Below are positions 47,932-61,200 of a DNA stretch of 64,000 bases, one piece after another. The notes below the pieces were generated by a model. That model was not told the origin of the DNA, did no database searches, and saw only the letters and a program-made list of their open reading frames with translations. The stretch is from contig CM025849.1 in the NCBI GenBank assembly GCA_003952965.2, positions 967,576 through 1,031,575 of the forward strand, written 5' to 3'. Numbering within the stretch: the stretch's first letter is position 1; each line of letters opens with the position of its first letter. Source of the DNA: Morella rubra (taxonomy: Eukaryota > Streptophyta > Magnoliopsida > Fagales > Myricaceae). The translations under genes and the position numbers were made by a program.

Positions 47932-50900
47932 TCAGAAAATTAGGAAGCCCTTCTCCTTCAAGCTTTCAACAGTGTCCCTAAGACTCACTTCCAGAGGAAT
48001 GAAGTTAATGCCCAAACTTCTGGCTCTGTCTTGGGATACCTTGTAGACTGGCAATGAAGGCTTGTCATCTTCAAATCTGCAAAAATTTGAAATACATATA
48101 AGATCCTTATTTGATGTTGCGTTTTGGTGCACGAATACATCCCAATTGTTTTTTGGGTTAAAAAAACAATTGGGATGTTTTGCATTCACAAGTAGTCTTC
48201 AAATGAAAGGAGGAAAAACAAAACGTGCTCATGCAGAGATCCTCCCACTCAAATAAGAAAATTTCCTCCTTTCCTATTTCTGAGTTATCAGGGAAGGATC
48301 TCAAACCTCGCTTGGCTTTCATTCTCTCTCCTCATTAGGCACAAGGACCTCACAGGTTCTGGACAGAATACTTGAAACCTCAACTGCAATATCGTAGAAT
48401 TGTAGGTCTTTGTTTTCCCATACAGTTTTGAAACTCTTACAGTTTTGAATGCACAACCACGTGAGAGAGAGCTTTCATGACTAATATAACAATATTAATA
48501 GCTCCTAAATCTAAGCCCCTGCATGATTTTCTTACTATAAACTACAGAGGCAGTTTTATCTTTCAAATATTCCTTGTAACCGTGCCGCTACCAGACCAAC
48601 TTCCCAGCTTACCTTTCCCTTGCCCTAGCAACTTAATCTAGTCAAATAAATGATTTAGAATTATTATTTATATGATATGAAAGAAAATGGTGGAGGAATT
48701 GAATGTTTAAGAATGTTCGACGAAACATAACTATCCCCGAAGAAACGAAAATTGATACCATAACAAAGTACATAACCTGGCATACTCAATAGTAATACGC
48801 ACATAATGAATTTACTTGCCACTGACTATGAACCAATGAAGGACTCTTAAGTAGTGAACTTACTTTTCAGGAAGATGCAAATTTGGGCAAATTTTTTGCA
48901 GTATCTTGAAAGCCTCAGAATAGTGTACAACTCTTCCAACTACACAATATCTGCCACTAGCAGTAGGAGTCTCAAATGCCAGGATATGTGCATCGACAAC
49001 ATCTCTAATATCGACAAATACATAAATTCCATCAGGAAAGATTTCAGTTCCTGCACAGAGAGAGAGAGAGAGAGAGTGAGCAGTAGAAGGAGAAAGAAGA
49101 AGGGAAAAAGTTAACTAATAGCATCACAAGTACTATATGAAAGGTAGTGACTGGAATGAGAATAAATTTCTACAGGCAACTACACTTGAACATGGAATTT
49201 TATTGTGATCACTCTTACCATTTGACCAACGGAATAAGGCTTAAAAGCATTTTCATGATGGCTCACCTTATATGGCAGGTACACCCTGCTATCAGCAGAA
49301 GCTAATTACTGTTGTTACCTTGTACAAGATGAATATCTGGCACAAAGAATATTTCTGGGCAGTGAATGATGGGATAGGACATTTGTTATCCGTGGAATAC
49401 ATGTTGACCCTCAGCCTTTATGCTTCATGTGGAATTGCAGGGTTTAAACTTTGCAGATTAAGACCAGAAACTTTCACATTCAAAGTTAACAGGAAAACAA
49501 TGCAGTAAAACCTTCTGTGAAAAGAAAAGGGAACTGGGAAATCCTAAAGAAAATAACTGCTGATCATAATAGAAGATCTGGAAAACACAGAAAACAATTA
49601 CCCATCACCAAAGAAACAAAGAGATACTCCAATATTGGATCCATGGCAGTAGTGTCCAGTAAAGAGTTCTAGCACATACAATTTAGTGGAACAGGTCATA
49701 TTCACTAATTATCAGGATCCACTGAACCAGTTCTAACCTTTTCTTATGCCGCCTCAATTAGTAAGACATTTGAAGCAGAAAACTCGGGAAGAATATGATT
49801 ACTTTTTTGTATCTTTAAATCTCTCATACCAGTTGCACACTATTTTCTTCCTAAAGTTGATATTTATAATTCTGTACGAATAAATGAAATCCACATAATG
49901 CTCTTTAGTTGCAAAAGGATACCTTTCACGAGCTTCAGAAAGGCTTCGATACTGAAAGTTGGAGCTGGCTGTATAAGTGGGCCAATGCACAAGCCTGGAC
50001 ATATTGTTACCAAGTCAATGCCATGGTCTTCAGAGAATTTCCAAGCAGACTCCTCAGCTAAGGTTTTTGAGAGTGGATACCAATTCTGAAAGGAAAAGAA
50101 AAGACCCCAAAACCTTGAAATGGATACTCTTTTCTTGGTTGAAGGAATTAAATGGCCTAAATACAAAATCATCAATATGTGTTTGATTTCATTAAGATAA
50201 AAATAGAAGCTCTAATCCAACCCTGATGTATTTTCCAGAGAATCATGAAATGGAATTAATAGTTTTGTCCAATGAATTACAAGTCGCCACTAGGTTAAAA
50301 ATCACAAGAAAAAAAGCACAAAGAGCTTAAAATTTGATATTGACACCACTGGGTTAAAAATCACAAAGACATAATCCACAAATATATTTCCTGAGCTAAT
50401 ATACATTTATTTCCTCACACACAAGCAAATCTTAACATAGACACAAAGACATAAACCACAAATATAAATTTCGAGAGATTAAATATTCTACCGTTGATTG
50501 GAAAATCCGGATCTTGATTTCAACTGAATATAAAGTGTAAATAAAGAAAAACTTGATAAAGTGATTTGAGAAACTAAAGAATGTCTTGTATATGCACCTT
50601 CAGCTCTTCACATCTAACTGTATCCGAAAACCACGTCTCATCAAGAACCACCTCAGGGGTCAGAGGTTTCCCGTTGAACATAACTGAAGCCATAGAAGCA
50701 GTTATAATCACTCTCTTGACAGAAGGAGCTTTTGCACATGACCTAAGAACGTTAAGAGTTCCCTTCACTGCTGGATCAATTAGTTCTGACTGAACCATAA
50801 GACAAAATGCAGAACTAGCACCATAAGAATAAATTTATAAATGCAAGCTTTGAAAAGGATATTATGCTCGCAGAAATAGAATACATGTTTTTTCAGCAAT

Positions 50901-52965
50901 TTTTTGTGTACTAATCTTGTTCTTGCATCACATGGTAACTTCTCTGATGTCTTATGTACAATTTCTGCGTAGACATTCAAGCATTTACTTTCGTAACTTT
51001 CAACCTAGAAGCATTACATGCAACAATTGTTGGTTCCGGCTATGTTGAACAACTGCAGATTACAATGTGGTAAGAATAAAACATCCTCTTCCTTTAAGCT
51101 GCAATGAAAATTATAAAATATTTAGACCTTTTAAAAGCCATAACATATGTATGTTTCCTAGGAGTATATGTTTCCTCCGGGACATGGTTGCAGTTCGTTG
51201 CCAATGTTAATGATTCTCCTTTTACAACTTCCTACGTTAGCCTGTATTGAAAAGCTTTTCTCGTTGATTTCCCACTTACTGGATTAAGGCGTCATAAGTC
51301 TCTTCATAGTCAAGTGTAAATTCTGATTTTTGCTAATTCATTGCTTTGATACTATGGCCTAGGATTGATTCTTTTGGCCGAGGCACAATCGCAAAGCAAG
51401 AATCACAGTTCGCTGAAGCAAGGGAGCTGGCATATGGTGCTTTTATGTTTTTTTTTTTTTTTTTAAAAATAATTAAAAATAAAGCAATAATTCGGCATAT
51501 TGGAGGCAAAAAGCAGGAATGTCTTGTTGCTTATACTATGCATTAGGCAGTAAACATAATATCATGGACGAACCTGTGGGTTACTGGGTTACTAAAAAAA
51601 CAGGGGATGCTGTATGAAAAACACCTTGGCATCCTTCAACAATGGGATCAAAGCATCCTTCTTCCAGCAAATCTGCTTTGAATAACTGAAGTCTTTCCTT
51701 AGCTCCATCAAGTGCAAGTAAATGCTCTGTTTTCTTTGGATCATCTGTGGAATATATATGCAAAAAATTCCATCTATAATGCTTACTGCTAAGTTAGTAA
51801 TATCAAGCACAGCACCAAAAATACATGGGAATTAAAGAAACAAAAAAAAAGAGGAGCAACTACCAACTTCAAATCCAATACAAGGGTGAGCAATTACCAG
51901 GTACATCAACTTTTACATAATGTGTAACTATGCTAAGATGACGGAACTGTCAATCTTAAGATGACAGGTCAAAGATTCACCAGATAAATTTTGTAAGAGG
52001 TAACATGTTTACGCCCCCTACTGCGCTTGTTTGTGTGCGCACAAATTCACTTCGAATAACATGATAAGCAACTTACAGGATAAAAAGGGATATCGTAAAA
52101 ACTGGATGAAGGAATGACAAGCCTCCTAGGGTACCATTTTCCATGGTTAATATACGCAGACAATTTGTTACTAGAAGTAAAGAGGGTTGGTGCTTTAACG
52201 ATAATTTGTAGGAAAGTGCATATTGAATAGGTTTTTACTTTTTTGTTTTCAATTTGTAGGGGGTCCGTTTATAGCCTCACCCACCCATCCTTTCCTACTA
52301 AATTCAATTAGTAGAATAAACGAAAACTCATAGTGCTAAAAGACACAGGTGAGTTTTTACATTTTGTTGTTACTAAGCAAGATCACAATTACGAAATAGA
52401 CTTATAGCCTCGTTTTCTCCTCTTTCTTTCCCGAACCTCGCTCACCACATTCACTCTCTAATAACAGAGGTCTGGTGCTTTTAACAGTTTGGTTGTGTTC
52501 CTTGCACACCCCAAGCAGCAAACGGTATTTATATTTTCTACGTTTTTTTCCTGCTAGACAGGGTTTACTTGTCAACACCATATGAATACGAAGCTCCTCG
52601 CAAAAGCCAAGAACCTTAATAGTAAAAGAAATGACAAGAAAACGTCTTCAATTGGAATTAAAAAGTAGCTGAAGCATGACTTATCAAACCCGGATTCAAA
52701 TTAGACCATGGCATGGTCACGAACTGTGGCTTTAACATTCCAAAAGAAAAAAGAAAAAAAGTGACACAAATAGAGGAGGGGAGAGGGGAGAAAGCTGACT
52801 TGGGTCACGAACTGTGGCTTTGACAGTATACCCACGTCGGAGCAGGAGGTTCACCAGCCATGATGCTACGTAACCTGAACCTCCAGTCACGCACACCACC
52901 TTCTCTGTTCCACTCATCCTCTCACTCTCTCCAGTCATGCACACTACCTTCTCTGCTCCACTCAT
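47932..52965 (-). pseudogene. Extended SDR, phenylacetaldehyde reductase / CCR-like, copy B (one frameshift)
   Basis: Exons: 52800-52917 (or from 52965), 51574-51744, 50598-50789, 49923-50085, 48864-49050, 47932-48076. All splice borders match copy A. Exon 2 is 171 bp against 170 in A and C. An extra base near 51590 turns FFVTSNPQ into FLVTQ and a stop, so about two thirds of the enzyme would be lost. All other exons keep frame, including NWYPLSK with the catalytic Tyr-Lys and the C-terminal [16 protein letters not shown]. The N-terminal in-frame duplication ([16 protein letters not shown] then MSGTEKVVC) is shared with A and C. The near-integrity elsewhere suggests a recent loss or a consensus error at an A7 run. 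Confidence 0.83.
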
Positions 52966-53129
52966 CCTGATAGGCTCAGATTGTGTTTAAAACCTAACAA
53001 TTTGATCGAAGATGAAAGACTCGGCACGTGTCTCTGGTTAAAACTTCTTTTAGAAAGGTCCTTTCTTGACTTTGTCCTGCCGCGGTTAATGCGCGTTCAG
53101 AACTGTTTCGAATACAACCGTCGTTAATG

Positions 53130-53603
53130 AGGCCCGCCAACTTGACTGTTTTTTTTCGACTTCGCAAACAGTATCCAGTCATAGCCAATGGAATGCCGCT
53201 ACCTGCCCTGTCCCACCCTCTCTCCCAGCCGAAGCCACGCAACCACAAAAAATTTGCAGCGTCACTCTTCACGTCAACTATTCAATCGAAACGGCACCCA
53301 CGGGTTGCACACCTCCTTCCCTTATATTCCCAGCTCCACCTCTCTGCATTTCATTACTTCACAGCTTGTGCACACCTATCTCTTTCTCTCTTTTAATGCT
53401 TTGACTTTTGTGTTTGTGGTCGTGGTTGCCTGCTCAATCCTATGGCTTCTGAACCTGAGTTGTCAGATGTTTCTTCAATGTTTTGAGAGGCTGGTGAGGA
53501 GCCCTGACCTCTCTCTGTTCACACTCTTAATATTGGGCTTCTCCACCCGGAGAAGAAGGACATATTTTAGCATTGGCAGATTAGGTGGTTGTGATAATCT
53601 AAT
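53130..53603 (+). other. Third copy of the promoter-like / short-ORF block, with empty hAT site
   Basis: GACTTCGCAAACAG through CTCTCTGTTCACA repeats R1 and R2. The first frame is altered after MASEPE. Where R1 and R2 carry the hAT, this copy reads GGAGAAGAAGGACAT, the uninterrupted target. The LINE is also absent here, so this block descends from the locus before both insertions. Confidence 0.7.
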
Positions 53604-54400
53604 TAGGGCTGTTCAAATTCAGTAGCGACGCCGGTTATGGTAATAACTTTTATCGCTACTAGATTGGCCAGTGTTTAAATATTGGCCACTGCTATTATTA
53701 CTGTTAAGTATGGTAATTGGCTTTTAGCGGTGACGGTTTTAGGGGTAGCAATTTCTAATTACCGACATTTATATTTGGCTATTTTTTGAGTCTTTTATGC
53801 ACTTAGCTCAATTATATTATTATTATTATTATTTGCTCTATTCAGCCCATAGCCATATTAATAAAATCTAAACTACTGACATCCAAAATCAATAAAATTT
53901 GAGAATATATTAAAAGATAGCATGAGAAATCTAAAGCAATAAAATCCATAATCAATATAGTTAGAGAACATCTTAAAAGATCAACATTTATATTTATTTG
54001 AATATTAATACTTAACACCGTCAAATATTGTATGGAAATACTCAATTGCTAAATCTCTAGACTTCATCATCCATTATCCTTCCAAATAGGCCGTTTTATG
54101 GTTGTAGAGTGTTTCTTAAGTATTAAAACTTCTTTCAATAAGATTTGATAAAATGAAAGTGTTAGGATTTATATTTTCTTAGCTTACATGTTAAAGAAAT
54201 AAAACACATGGCTATTATTTATGACATAAGATTGTTCAAACACGATAGCAATATCAGTTATGCCAATAACCACCATAGCTACTAGATGGGTCGATTCTCA
54301 AATAATGGTCATCGCTATCACTATCGTTACGTGCAGGAACCAAGTTTTTGGTACCGGTGGTAGGAGAATCGAAAAATTTTAGTACCACTGAACAGTCCTA
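53604..54400. mobile_element. Second non-autonomous hAT-like element
   Basis: The left end TAGGGCTGTTCAAA and the reversed right end TAGGACTGTTCAGT are imperfect terminal inverted repeats of a type common in plant hATs. The insert (797 bp) sits where R1 and R2 are continuous (CAATTGTCTAAGACCCCAA). Subterminal CGCTAC and GGTTATG motifs repeat on both sides. Target duplications are not clear, so it is probably older than the other hATs. No transposase. Confidence 0.6.
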
Positions 54401-55437
54401 TCCCCAACTTTTTATTTTACTTAATATTTAATAGTCCCTTAACTTAACAAAAAAAAAAGTGTCTCTAAAACTTCCTCATAGGCTCCCGCTAATTCACACA
54501 TGCTATTGAGAATTTAAGATTAAGTTGAGTATTGTAAAGTTTTACTTTAAGTTTTTGTTTTTGTTCAAATTAATACAAGTATTATTTATAGAATATTATT
54601 AACAATACCGGTAACTGTTGCTTCTAGAAAAAGAAATTTTTCAAAACTAACCTATAAAATCATAGTTAAGATCTATTATGACCCAAGAAAGATTAAATAG
54701 AGTAGTTATATTTTCAATTGAAAATGATATATTAACAAATCTTGAATATATAATTTTGATAAATAATTTTGCAGTAAGAGACTCCACTTATCTTAAAGAC
54801 GGCCTGACGAGAAGAGATTCCCAAGACAAGGGACTCCCAAATCAAGTATCTACGTACCCCATGCGACCAAATCATCCCCATCAACCCCTTTACCCAAGTT
54901 ATGGTGGTGATTGATAGCGCTTCAAGCTTGGATTCCCTGCTGCAAACAACCAGGTAGCAGGTACATGATGCCTGTTGAAGAAGCTAGAAGAGGTGGCCAA
55001 GGGAGACTAGGAAGTTCCATTCTGCAGATAAATCACCACAGAAAGAGATCTAGAACATCTCAAGGCTATATCACTACTAAGAGCACACGGCATACCTAGC
55101 CTCCATGAAACACCAACCTTCAGTCCGTCATGCAATGTCGGTTTCACAACCAATTCAACATTATTTCTCAAAGAATATAACCAGAGCAGAGAAAAAGTTC
55201 AACATGACTTGCTGCAAGAAAGAAATGTCAAGCACATTTGTTTTGATCATGTGTTCCAAAAGTGATGCAAGCACGAAAAAACTAGCCTATCTAATGTGTA
55301 CCATGTTTCCTTGAAAGGGTTGGAAAAAGAAGAACAAATTGCAGATGCATGCATCGGCATTCATCACCAATTATATCAGATAATTCATTGATGTTTTTGT
55401 TCTTGATTGCGGCATAAAGCTTGAGGACTGTCTCCAG

Positions 55438-56823
55438 CAGTGGTGGAAGGATTGCTCCGGATTATATTTTTAAATTTTTTATTTTTTGTTTTTTCAATTA
55501 GTCGGCATGGGCTCGAACCCATCAAGCTTAGGCCAATTACAGCCCTATACGTGTTTCAGTTATGTGGTCTGGGCCCGATATCTATTGGGTCCCGCCTTTT
55601 TTATTTTTTTTATAAACAGAGAGTGTTTCACCTCTACTATAAAAAAAATAAAAATAAAACGGAGTTGAAATGCAGAAACGGTGCGTTTCACCCTCGTTTT
55701 AAAAAAAGCCTCCCCCCTCTGGCTCCATCTTTCTTCCTCTCTCTCTCTCTCTCTCTCTCTCACAGTTTAATTTCTCAGAATCTCAACCGAGTCCCGTGAC
55801 CTTGCTCAGCCACGGCGCCGCCCGTTGCAGCGTTGCCCACAACCCCCATCGCCGACCGCCGCGCCAGGTACGTATACTGGCCAGTTATTTTCACTCTCTC
55901 TTCTGTTATAACTTATCTTCTCAGAATCTCACTTCTCTGATCTCTCTCTCTTTCACTGTTTCTTAGCCACCCACCGCAGGTTGCTAGCCACTTCTCTCTC
56001 TCTTTCACTGGTGAACATGTTTGAACATATTTTATGAAATTGTGATTTGAGAGTTGAAGATTTTGTGACATTAGGGATTTGGGATTCAATGGAATTGCCG
56101 AATTGTGTAATTGATAGCATATGGTTAATAGAATTTCTTTAGTCTCGTGGATACCTTTCTAGAGCCTTGAATGATGCTTGTGTCCCCTGTGGGAGGAACC
56201 GTATTCCATAAATTTGCTTGCTTCAAATATTTTTCCTTGAGCGTTGTAGGCTGCGGAACAGGTCTAGTCAGCGAAGCTCATAAGCTTTTCGATGAAATGC
56301 CAAAGCCAAATATTGTTAGCTATAACTCATTGATATCTGGTTTAACCCATCATGGGTTTCACAAAGAATCTATTGGTTTCTTTCTGCAAATGCAAAAGGA
56401 TCATGATGGGCAATGGCTAACCTTGGATGAGTTCACGCTAGTCAGCATGGTTTGCGCTTGTGCCTGCTTAATTGGGTGCTTTAGCATTGTTGACTTGTAG
56501 CCCACCTGGACCTAGGTGACTAGCTTTTAGCCCACAAATCGATGACTTGCTTTTTAGAGATAAGTTGTACCTTTTTTCAAGTGTCTGTCGAGGACTGTCA
56601 AGTTTCTTGACGTAGGATTTATGTATTAGAGATGATTCATGGATAATGTATTATAGATGAAATTGTGTTTAATTCTGTATATTGTTGTTGCGTTATGAAA
56701 GAAAATAATTTTCGACATTATAATTTTAAGATAATTTTTTATATTATGGAAAAGAAAATTTTTTTTTGTTATTTCGCCTTTAAAGTTTGATCGTCATAGA
56801 TTTTAATTCTGGTTCCACCGTTG
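55438..56823 (+). mobile_element. Pack-type hAT transposon carrying captured gene pieces, including a PPR fragment
   Basis: The perfect 8-bp target duplication GTCTCCAG (55430-55437 and 56824-56831) has its empty site in copy 1 at 45561-45568. Ends: CAGTGGTGGAAGG on the left and, reversed, CAACGGTGGAACC on the right. The interior (1386 bp) has no transposase I recognise. It contains a (CT)n tract (about 55737-55761), then a GC-rich stretch (55790-55868) ending in a good donor site CAG|GTACGT, unlike its AT-rich surroundings, and then the PPR fragment at 56251-56500. This looks like transduplicated 5' UTR/exon material from host genes. Confidence 0.8.
56251..56500 (+). pseudogene. Captured pentatricopeptide-repeat (PPR) protein fragment
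   Basis: The frame reads GLVSEAHKLFDEMPKPN, then IVSYNSLISGLTHHGFHKES, then LDEFTLVSMVCACACL. This is a classic PLS-type PPR unit (A-x-KLFDEMP-x-PN-x-V-S-Y-N-x-L-I-S-G) with the start of the next. A plausible acceptor TTGTAG precedes it. Only about two repeats are present, where real PPR proteins have many. It lies wholly inside the hAT element and was most likely captured from an organelle-targeted RNA-binding PPR gene elsewhere in the genome. Confidence 0.75.
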
Positions 56824-57179
56824 GTCTCCAGAGCCCGGTGAGCTTCCTCTCCTGATCCTGAGCGTTTTGCATCAACTGGCACTAGAGCTAAGCTTGTGAG
56901 CCTGGTAAAGAAGCTGCAATACACCGAAGGTTGGTCTGAAGTCGGAGACTGAATATTTACCAAGAACATAACCGTTCTATGGTGGTTTTCTTCGAGCAGC
57001 TAGGGTTAGTGAATCGCTTGCTTGAGAGATGGATGGAAGAGAATGCGAAATTAGTCGATTTCTGTAGAAAAAAGACCAAGGTCATGCCTACGTCGAGAGA
57101 GAACGAAGATTAGTCGGGACCTCATTAGTATTTTCAAGGTGAACGATTGTCGTAAAGAAACTACCTAAAAACGGTTAGA

Positions 57180-58269
57180 CACAAAACGAATTATAAAGAA
57201 ACTGGGTATGAGCAATTAGGGAAGAACAAGTTGGAAGACAGCTTCCCTTATTAAAGAAACTTCCAGCATTAGCAAAACCTAGAGCAAAATAAAGTGCAAA
57301 TGATGGGAAGGACGACGAAAACTTTCATTTGCATGACTTCCCTTCAGTTTTTGAGTCTCCCTATTCCCCTCAGGTCTCGGCCATGTAAGTTCTTAATTGA
57401 GGTGGCTGACGCGGCAAATTTTTTGTTGGCTGGCATCGGCGGCTGGGAGAGAGAAAAAGGACATGCCACGTGGTGGTGTGCCTTGGCCATGAAGTGGCTT
57501 GTTTGTCACTTCAAAAATAATAAATAAATACATATAAGATCCTTATTTGATGTTGCGTTTTTTGTGTACGAATAAATCCCAATTGTTTTTTGGGTGAAAA
57601 AAACAATTGGGATGTTTTGCATTCACAAGTAGTCTTCAAATGAAAGGAGGAAAAACAAAACGTGCTCATGCAGAGATCCTCCCACTCAAATAAGAAAATT
57701 TACCTTTCCTATTTCTGAGTTATCAGGGAGGATCTCAAAACTCGCTTGGCTTTCATTCTCTCTCCTCATTAGGCACAAGGACCTCACAGGTTATAACAGA
57801 ATACTTGAAACCTCAACGGTAAAATCGTAGAATTGTAGTTTCGGATTGTGGATAGAAGTTATCCACCACAGTTGAATTATTCACTAGATTCGGATGTGAT
57901 TGCACTAAAAGACGGTGAGAGATGGCTTTTCCAATGCCTGGATTCCAATCACAGCTTCGAGGCCCAAGTTGATCCTTATATTTTTCTGTATGTAATCAGC
58001 CCATAACGAGTCCTCAACTTCATTTTTTAAAGCCCTAGCAACTTAGTTTAGTCAGACATAAAATTTAAATTAATAATACATATCCAAAAGAAGAGACAAG
58101 AAATTGAATGTTAAATCTTAAGAAGAAAATATATAAAAAATAGAGTGAATTGATTTGAATTGGTAACATATTTCTGAACACAAATATATATATAATAATA
58201 TATACATAATGAATTTACTAATTGACCATGACACTGAAAATGAACCAAAGAATTACGTAATGAACTTAC
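57180..58269. other. Scrambled 3' flank of SDR copy C (two mosaic stretches)
   Basis: Exon 6 of the SDR should lie here but is missing. 57210-57540 mixes scraps of 45890-46260 and 47765-47905, plus CATTTGCATGACTTCCCTT from an SDR 3' flank. 57540-57830 follows copy B intron 5. 57830-58269 mixes copy B intron 5 (48380-48860) with the B 3' flank (47150-47530). No coding sequence is left. Confidence 0.6.
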
Positions 58270-61200
58270 TTTTCAGGAAGATGCAAACTTGGGCAAATTT
58301 TCAGTATCTTGAAAGCCTCAGAATAGTGTACAACTCTTCCAACTACACAATATCTGCCACTAGCAGTAGGAGTCTCAAATGCCAGGATATGTGCATCGAC
58401 AACATCTCTAATATCGACAAATACATAAATTCCATTCTGCGAAAAGAAAAGGGAACTGAGAAATCCTGGAAAGAAAATAACAACTGCTGATCATAATAGA
58501 AGGATCTGGAATATGGCAGGTACACCCTGCTATCAGCAAAGCTAATTACACCTTGTACAATATGAATATCTGGCACAAAGAATATTTCAGTGAATGATGG
58601 GATGGACATTTGTTATCCGTGGAATACAGTTGACCCTCAGCCTTTATGTTTCATGTGGAATTGGAGGGTTTACACTTTGTTGATTAAGACCAGTAACTTT
58701 CACATTCAAAGTTAACAGGAAAACAATGCGGTAAAACCTTCTGCGAAAAAAAAGGGAACTGGTCCTAAAGAAAATAACTGCTGATCATAATAGAGGATCT
58801 GGAAAACACAGAAAACAATTACCATCACCAAAGAAACAAAGAGATACTCCAATACTGGATCCATGGCAGTAGTGTCCAGTAAAGAGTTCTAGCACATACA
58901 ATTTAGTGGAACAGGTCATATTCACTAATTATCAGGATCCACTGAACCAGTTCTAACCTTTTCTTATGCCGCCTCAATTAGTAAGACATTTGAAGCAGAA
59001 AACTCGGGAAGAATATGATTACTTTTTGTATCTTTAAATCTCTCATACCAGTTGCACACTATTTTTCTTCCTAAAGTTTATATTTATAATTCTGTACGAA
59101 TTAACGAAATCCACATAATGCTCTTTAGTTGCAAAAGGATACCTTTCACGAGCTTCAGAAAGGCTTCAATACTGAAAGTTGGAGCTGGCTGTATAAGTGG
59201 GCCAATGCAAAAGCCTGGACATATTGTTACCAAGTCAATGCCATGGTCTTCAGAGAATTTCCAAGCAGACTCCTCAGCTAAGGTTTTTGAGAGTGCATAC
59301 CAATTCTGAAAGGAAAAGAAAAGACCCCAAAACCATGAAATGTGTACTCTTTTCTTGGTTGAAGGAATTAAATGACCTAAATACAAAATCATCAACATGT
59401 GTCTGATTTCATTAAGATAAGAATATAAGCTCTAATCCAACCCTGATGTATTTTCCAGAGAATCATGAAACTGGAATTAATAGTCTTGTCCAATGAATTA
59501 CAAGTCGCCACTAGGTTAAAAATCACAAGAAAAAAAAAAGCAAAAAGAGCTTAAAATTTGATATGGACACCACAAGATTAAAAATCACAAAGACATAACC
59601 ACAAATATGTTTCCTGAGCTAATATACATTTATTTACTCACACACAAGCAAATTCTTAACATAGACACAAAGACATAAACCACAAATATAAATTTCGAGA
59701 GATTATATTCTACCGTTGCTTGGAAAATCCGGATCTTGATTTCAACTGAATATAAAGTGTAAATAAAGAAAAACTTGATAAAGTGATGTGAGAAACTAAA
59801 GAATGTGTCCTATACTCACCTTCAGCTCTTCACATCTAACTGTATCTGAAAACCAAGTCTCATCAAGAACCACCTCAGGGGTCAGAGGTTTCCTGTGGCA
59901 CATAACTGAAGATATAGAAGCTGTTATAACCACTCTCTTGACAGAAGGAGCTTTTGCACATGACCTAAGAACGTTAAGAGTTCCCTTCACTGCTGGATCA
60001 ATTAGTTCTGACTGAACCATAAGACAAAATGCAGAACTAGCACCATAAGAATAAATTTATAAATGCAAGCTTTGAAAAGGATATTAATGCTCGCAGAAAT
60101 AGAATACATGCTTTTTTAGCAATTTTTTTGTGTACTAATCTTGTTCTTGCATCACATGGTAACTTCTCTGATGTCTTATGTACAATTTCTGCGTAGACAT
60201 TCAAGCATTTACTTTCGTAACTTTCAACCTAGAAGCATTACATGCAACAATTGTTTGTTCCGACTATGTTGAACAACTGCAGATTACAATGTGGTAAGAA
60301 TAAAACATCCTCTTCCTTTAAGCTGCAATGAAAATTATAAAATATTTAGACCTTTTAAAAGCCATAACATATGTATGTTTCCTAGGAGTATATGTTTCCT
60401 CCGTGACATGGTTGCAGTTCGTTGCCAATGTTAATGATTCTCCTTTTACAACTTCCTACGTTAGCCCGGTATTGAAAAGCTTTTCTCGTTGATTTCCCAC
60501 TTACAGGATTAAGGCGTCATAAGTCTCTTCATAGTCAAGTGTAAATTCTTGATTTTTGCTAATTTATTGCTTCGATACTATGGCCTAGGATTGATTATTT
60601 TGGCCAAGGCACAATCGCAAAGCAAGAATCACAGGTCGCTGAAGCACGGGAGCTGGCATATGGTGCTTTTAAGTTTTTTTTTTTAAAAAAAAAAATCAAT
60701 AATTCGGTGTATTGGAGGCAAAAAACAGGAATGTCTTGTTGCTTATAGTATGCATTAGGCAGTAAACAAAATATCATGGACGAACCTGTGGGTTACTGGT
60801 TACGAAAAAAACAGGGGATGCTGTATGAAAAACACCTTGGCATCCTTCAACAATGGGATCAAAGCAACCTTCTTCCAGCAAATCTGCTTTGAATAACTGA
60901 AGTCTTTCCTTAGCTCCATCAAGTGCAAGTAAATGCTCTGTTTTCTTTGGATCATCTGTGGAATATATATGCAAAAAATTCCATCTATAATGCTAACTGC
61001 TAAGTTAGTTATATCAAGCACAGCACCAAAAATACATGGGAATTAAAGAAACAAATAAAAGAGGAGCAACTACCCACTTCAAATCCAGTACAAGGGTGAG
61101 CAATTACCAGGTACATCAACGGTTACATAATTTATATGGAAGATGACAGAACTGTCAATCTTAAGATGACAGGTCAAAGATTCACCAGATAAATTTTGTA

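Larger units (their letters stand above)
55096..56969 (-). pseudogene. NTF2-like pseudogene, copy 2, split by a hAT insertion
   Basis: It has the same two exons as copy 1: exon 2 at 55096-55211 (116 bp, one extra base) and exon 1 at 56832-56969 plus 55302-55437. The transposon at 55438-56823 interrupts exon 1 within the ETVLKLYAA region. The ancestral 4-bp frame break near DECR is present here too. Non-functional. Confidence 0.6.
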
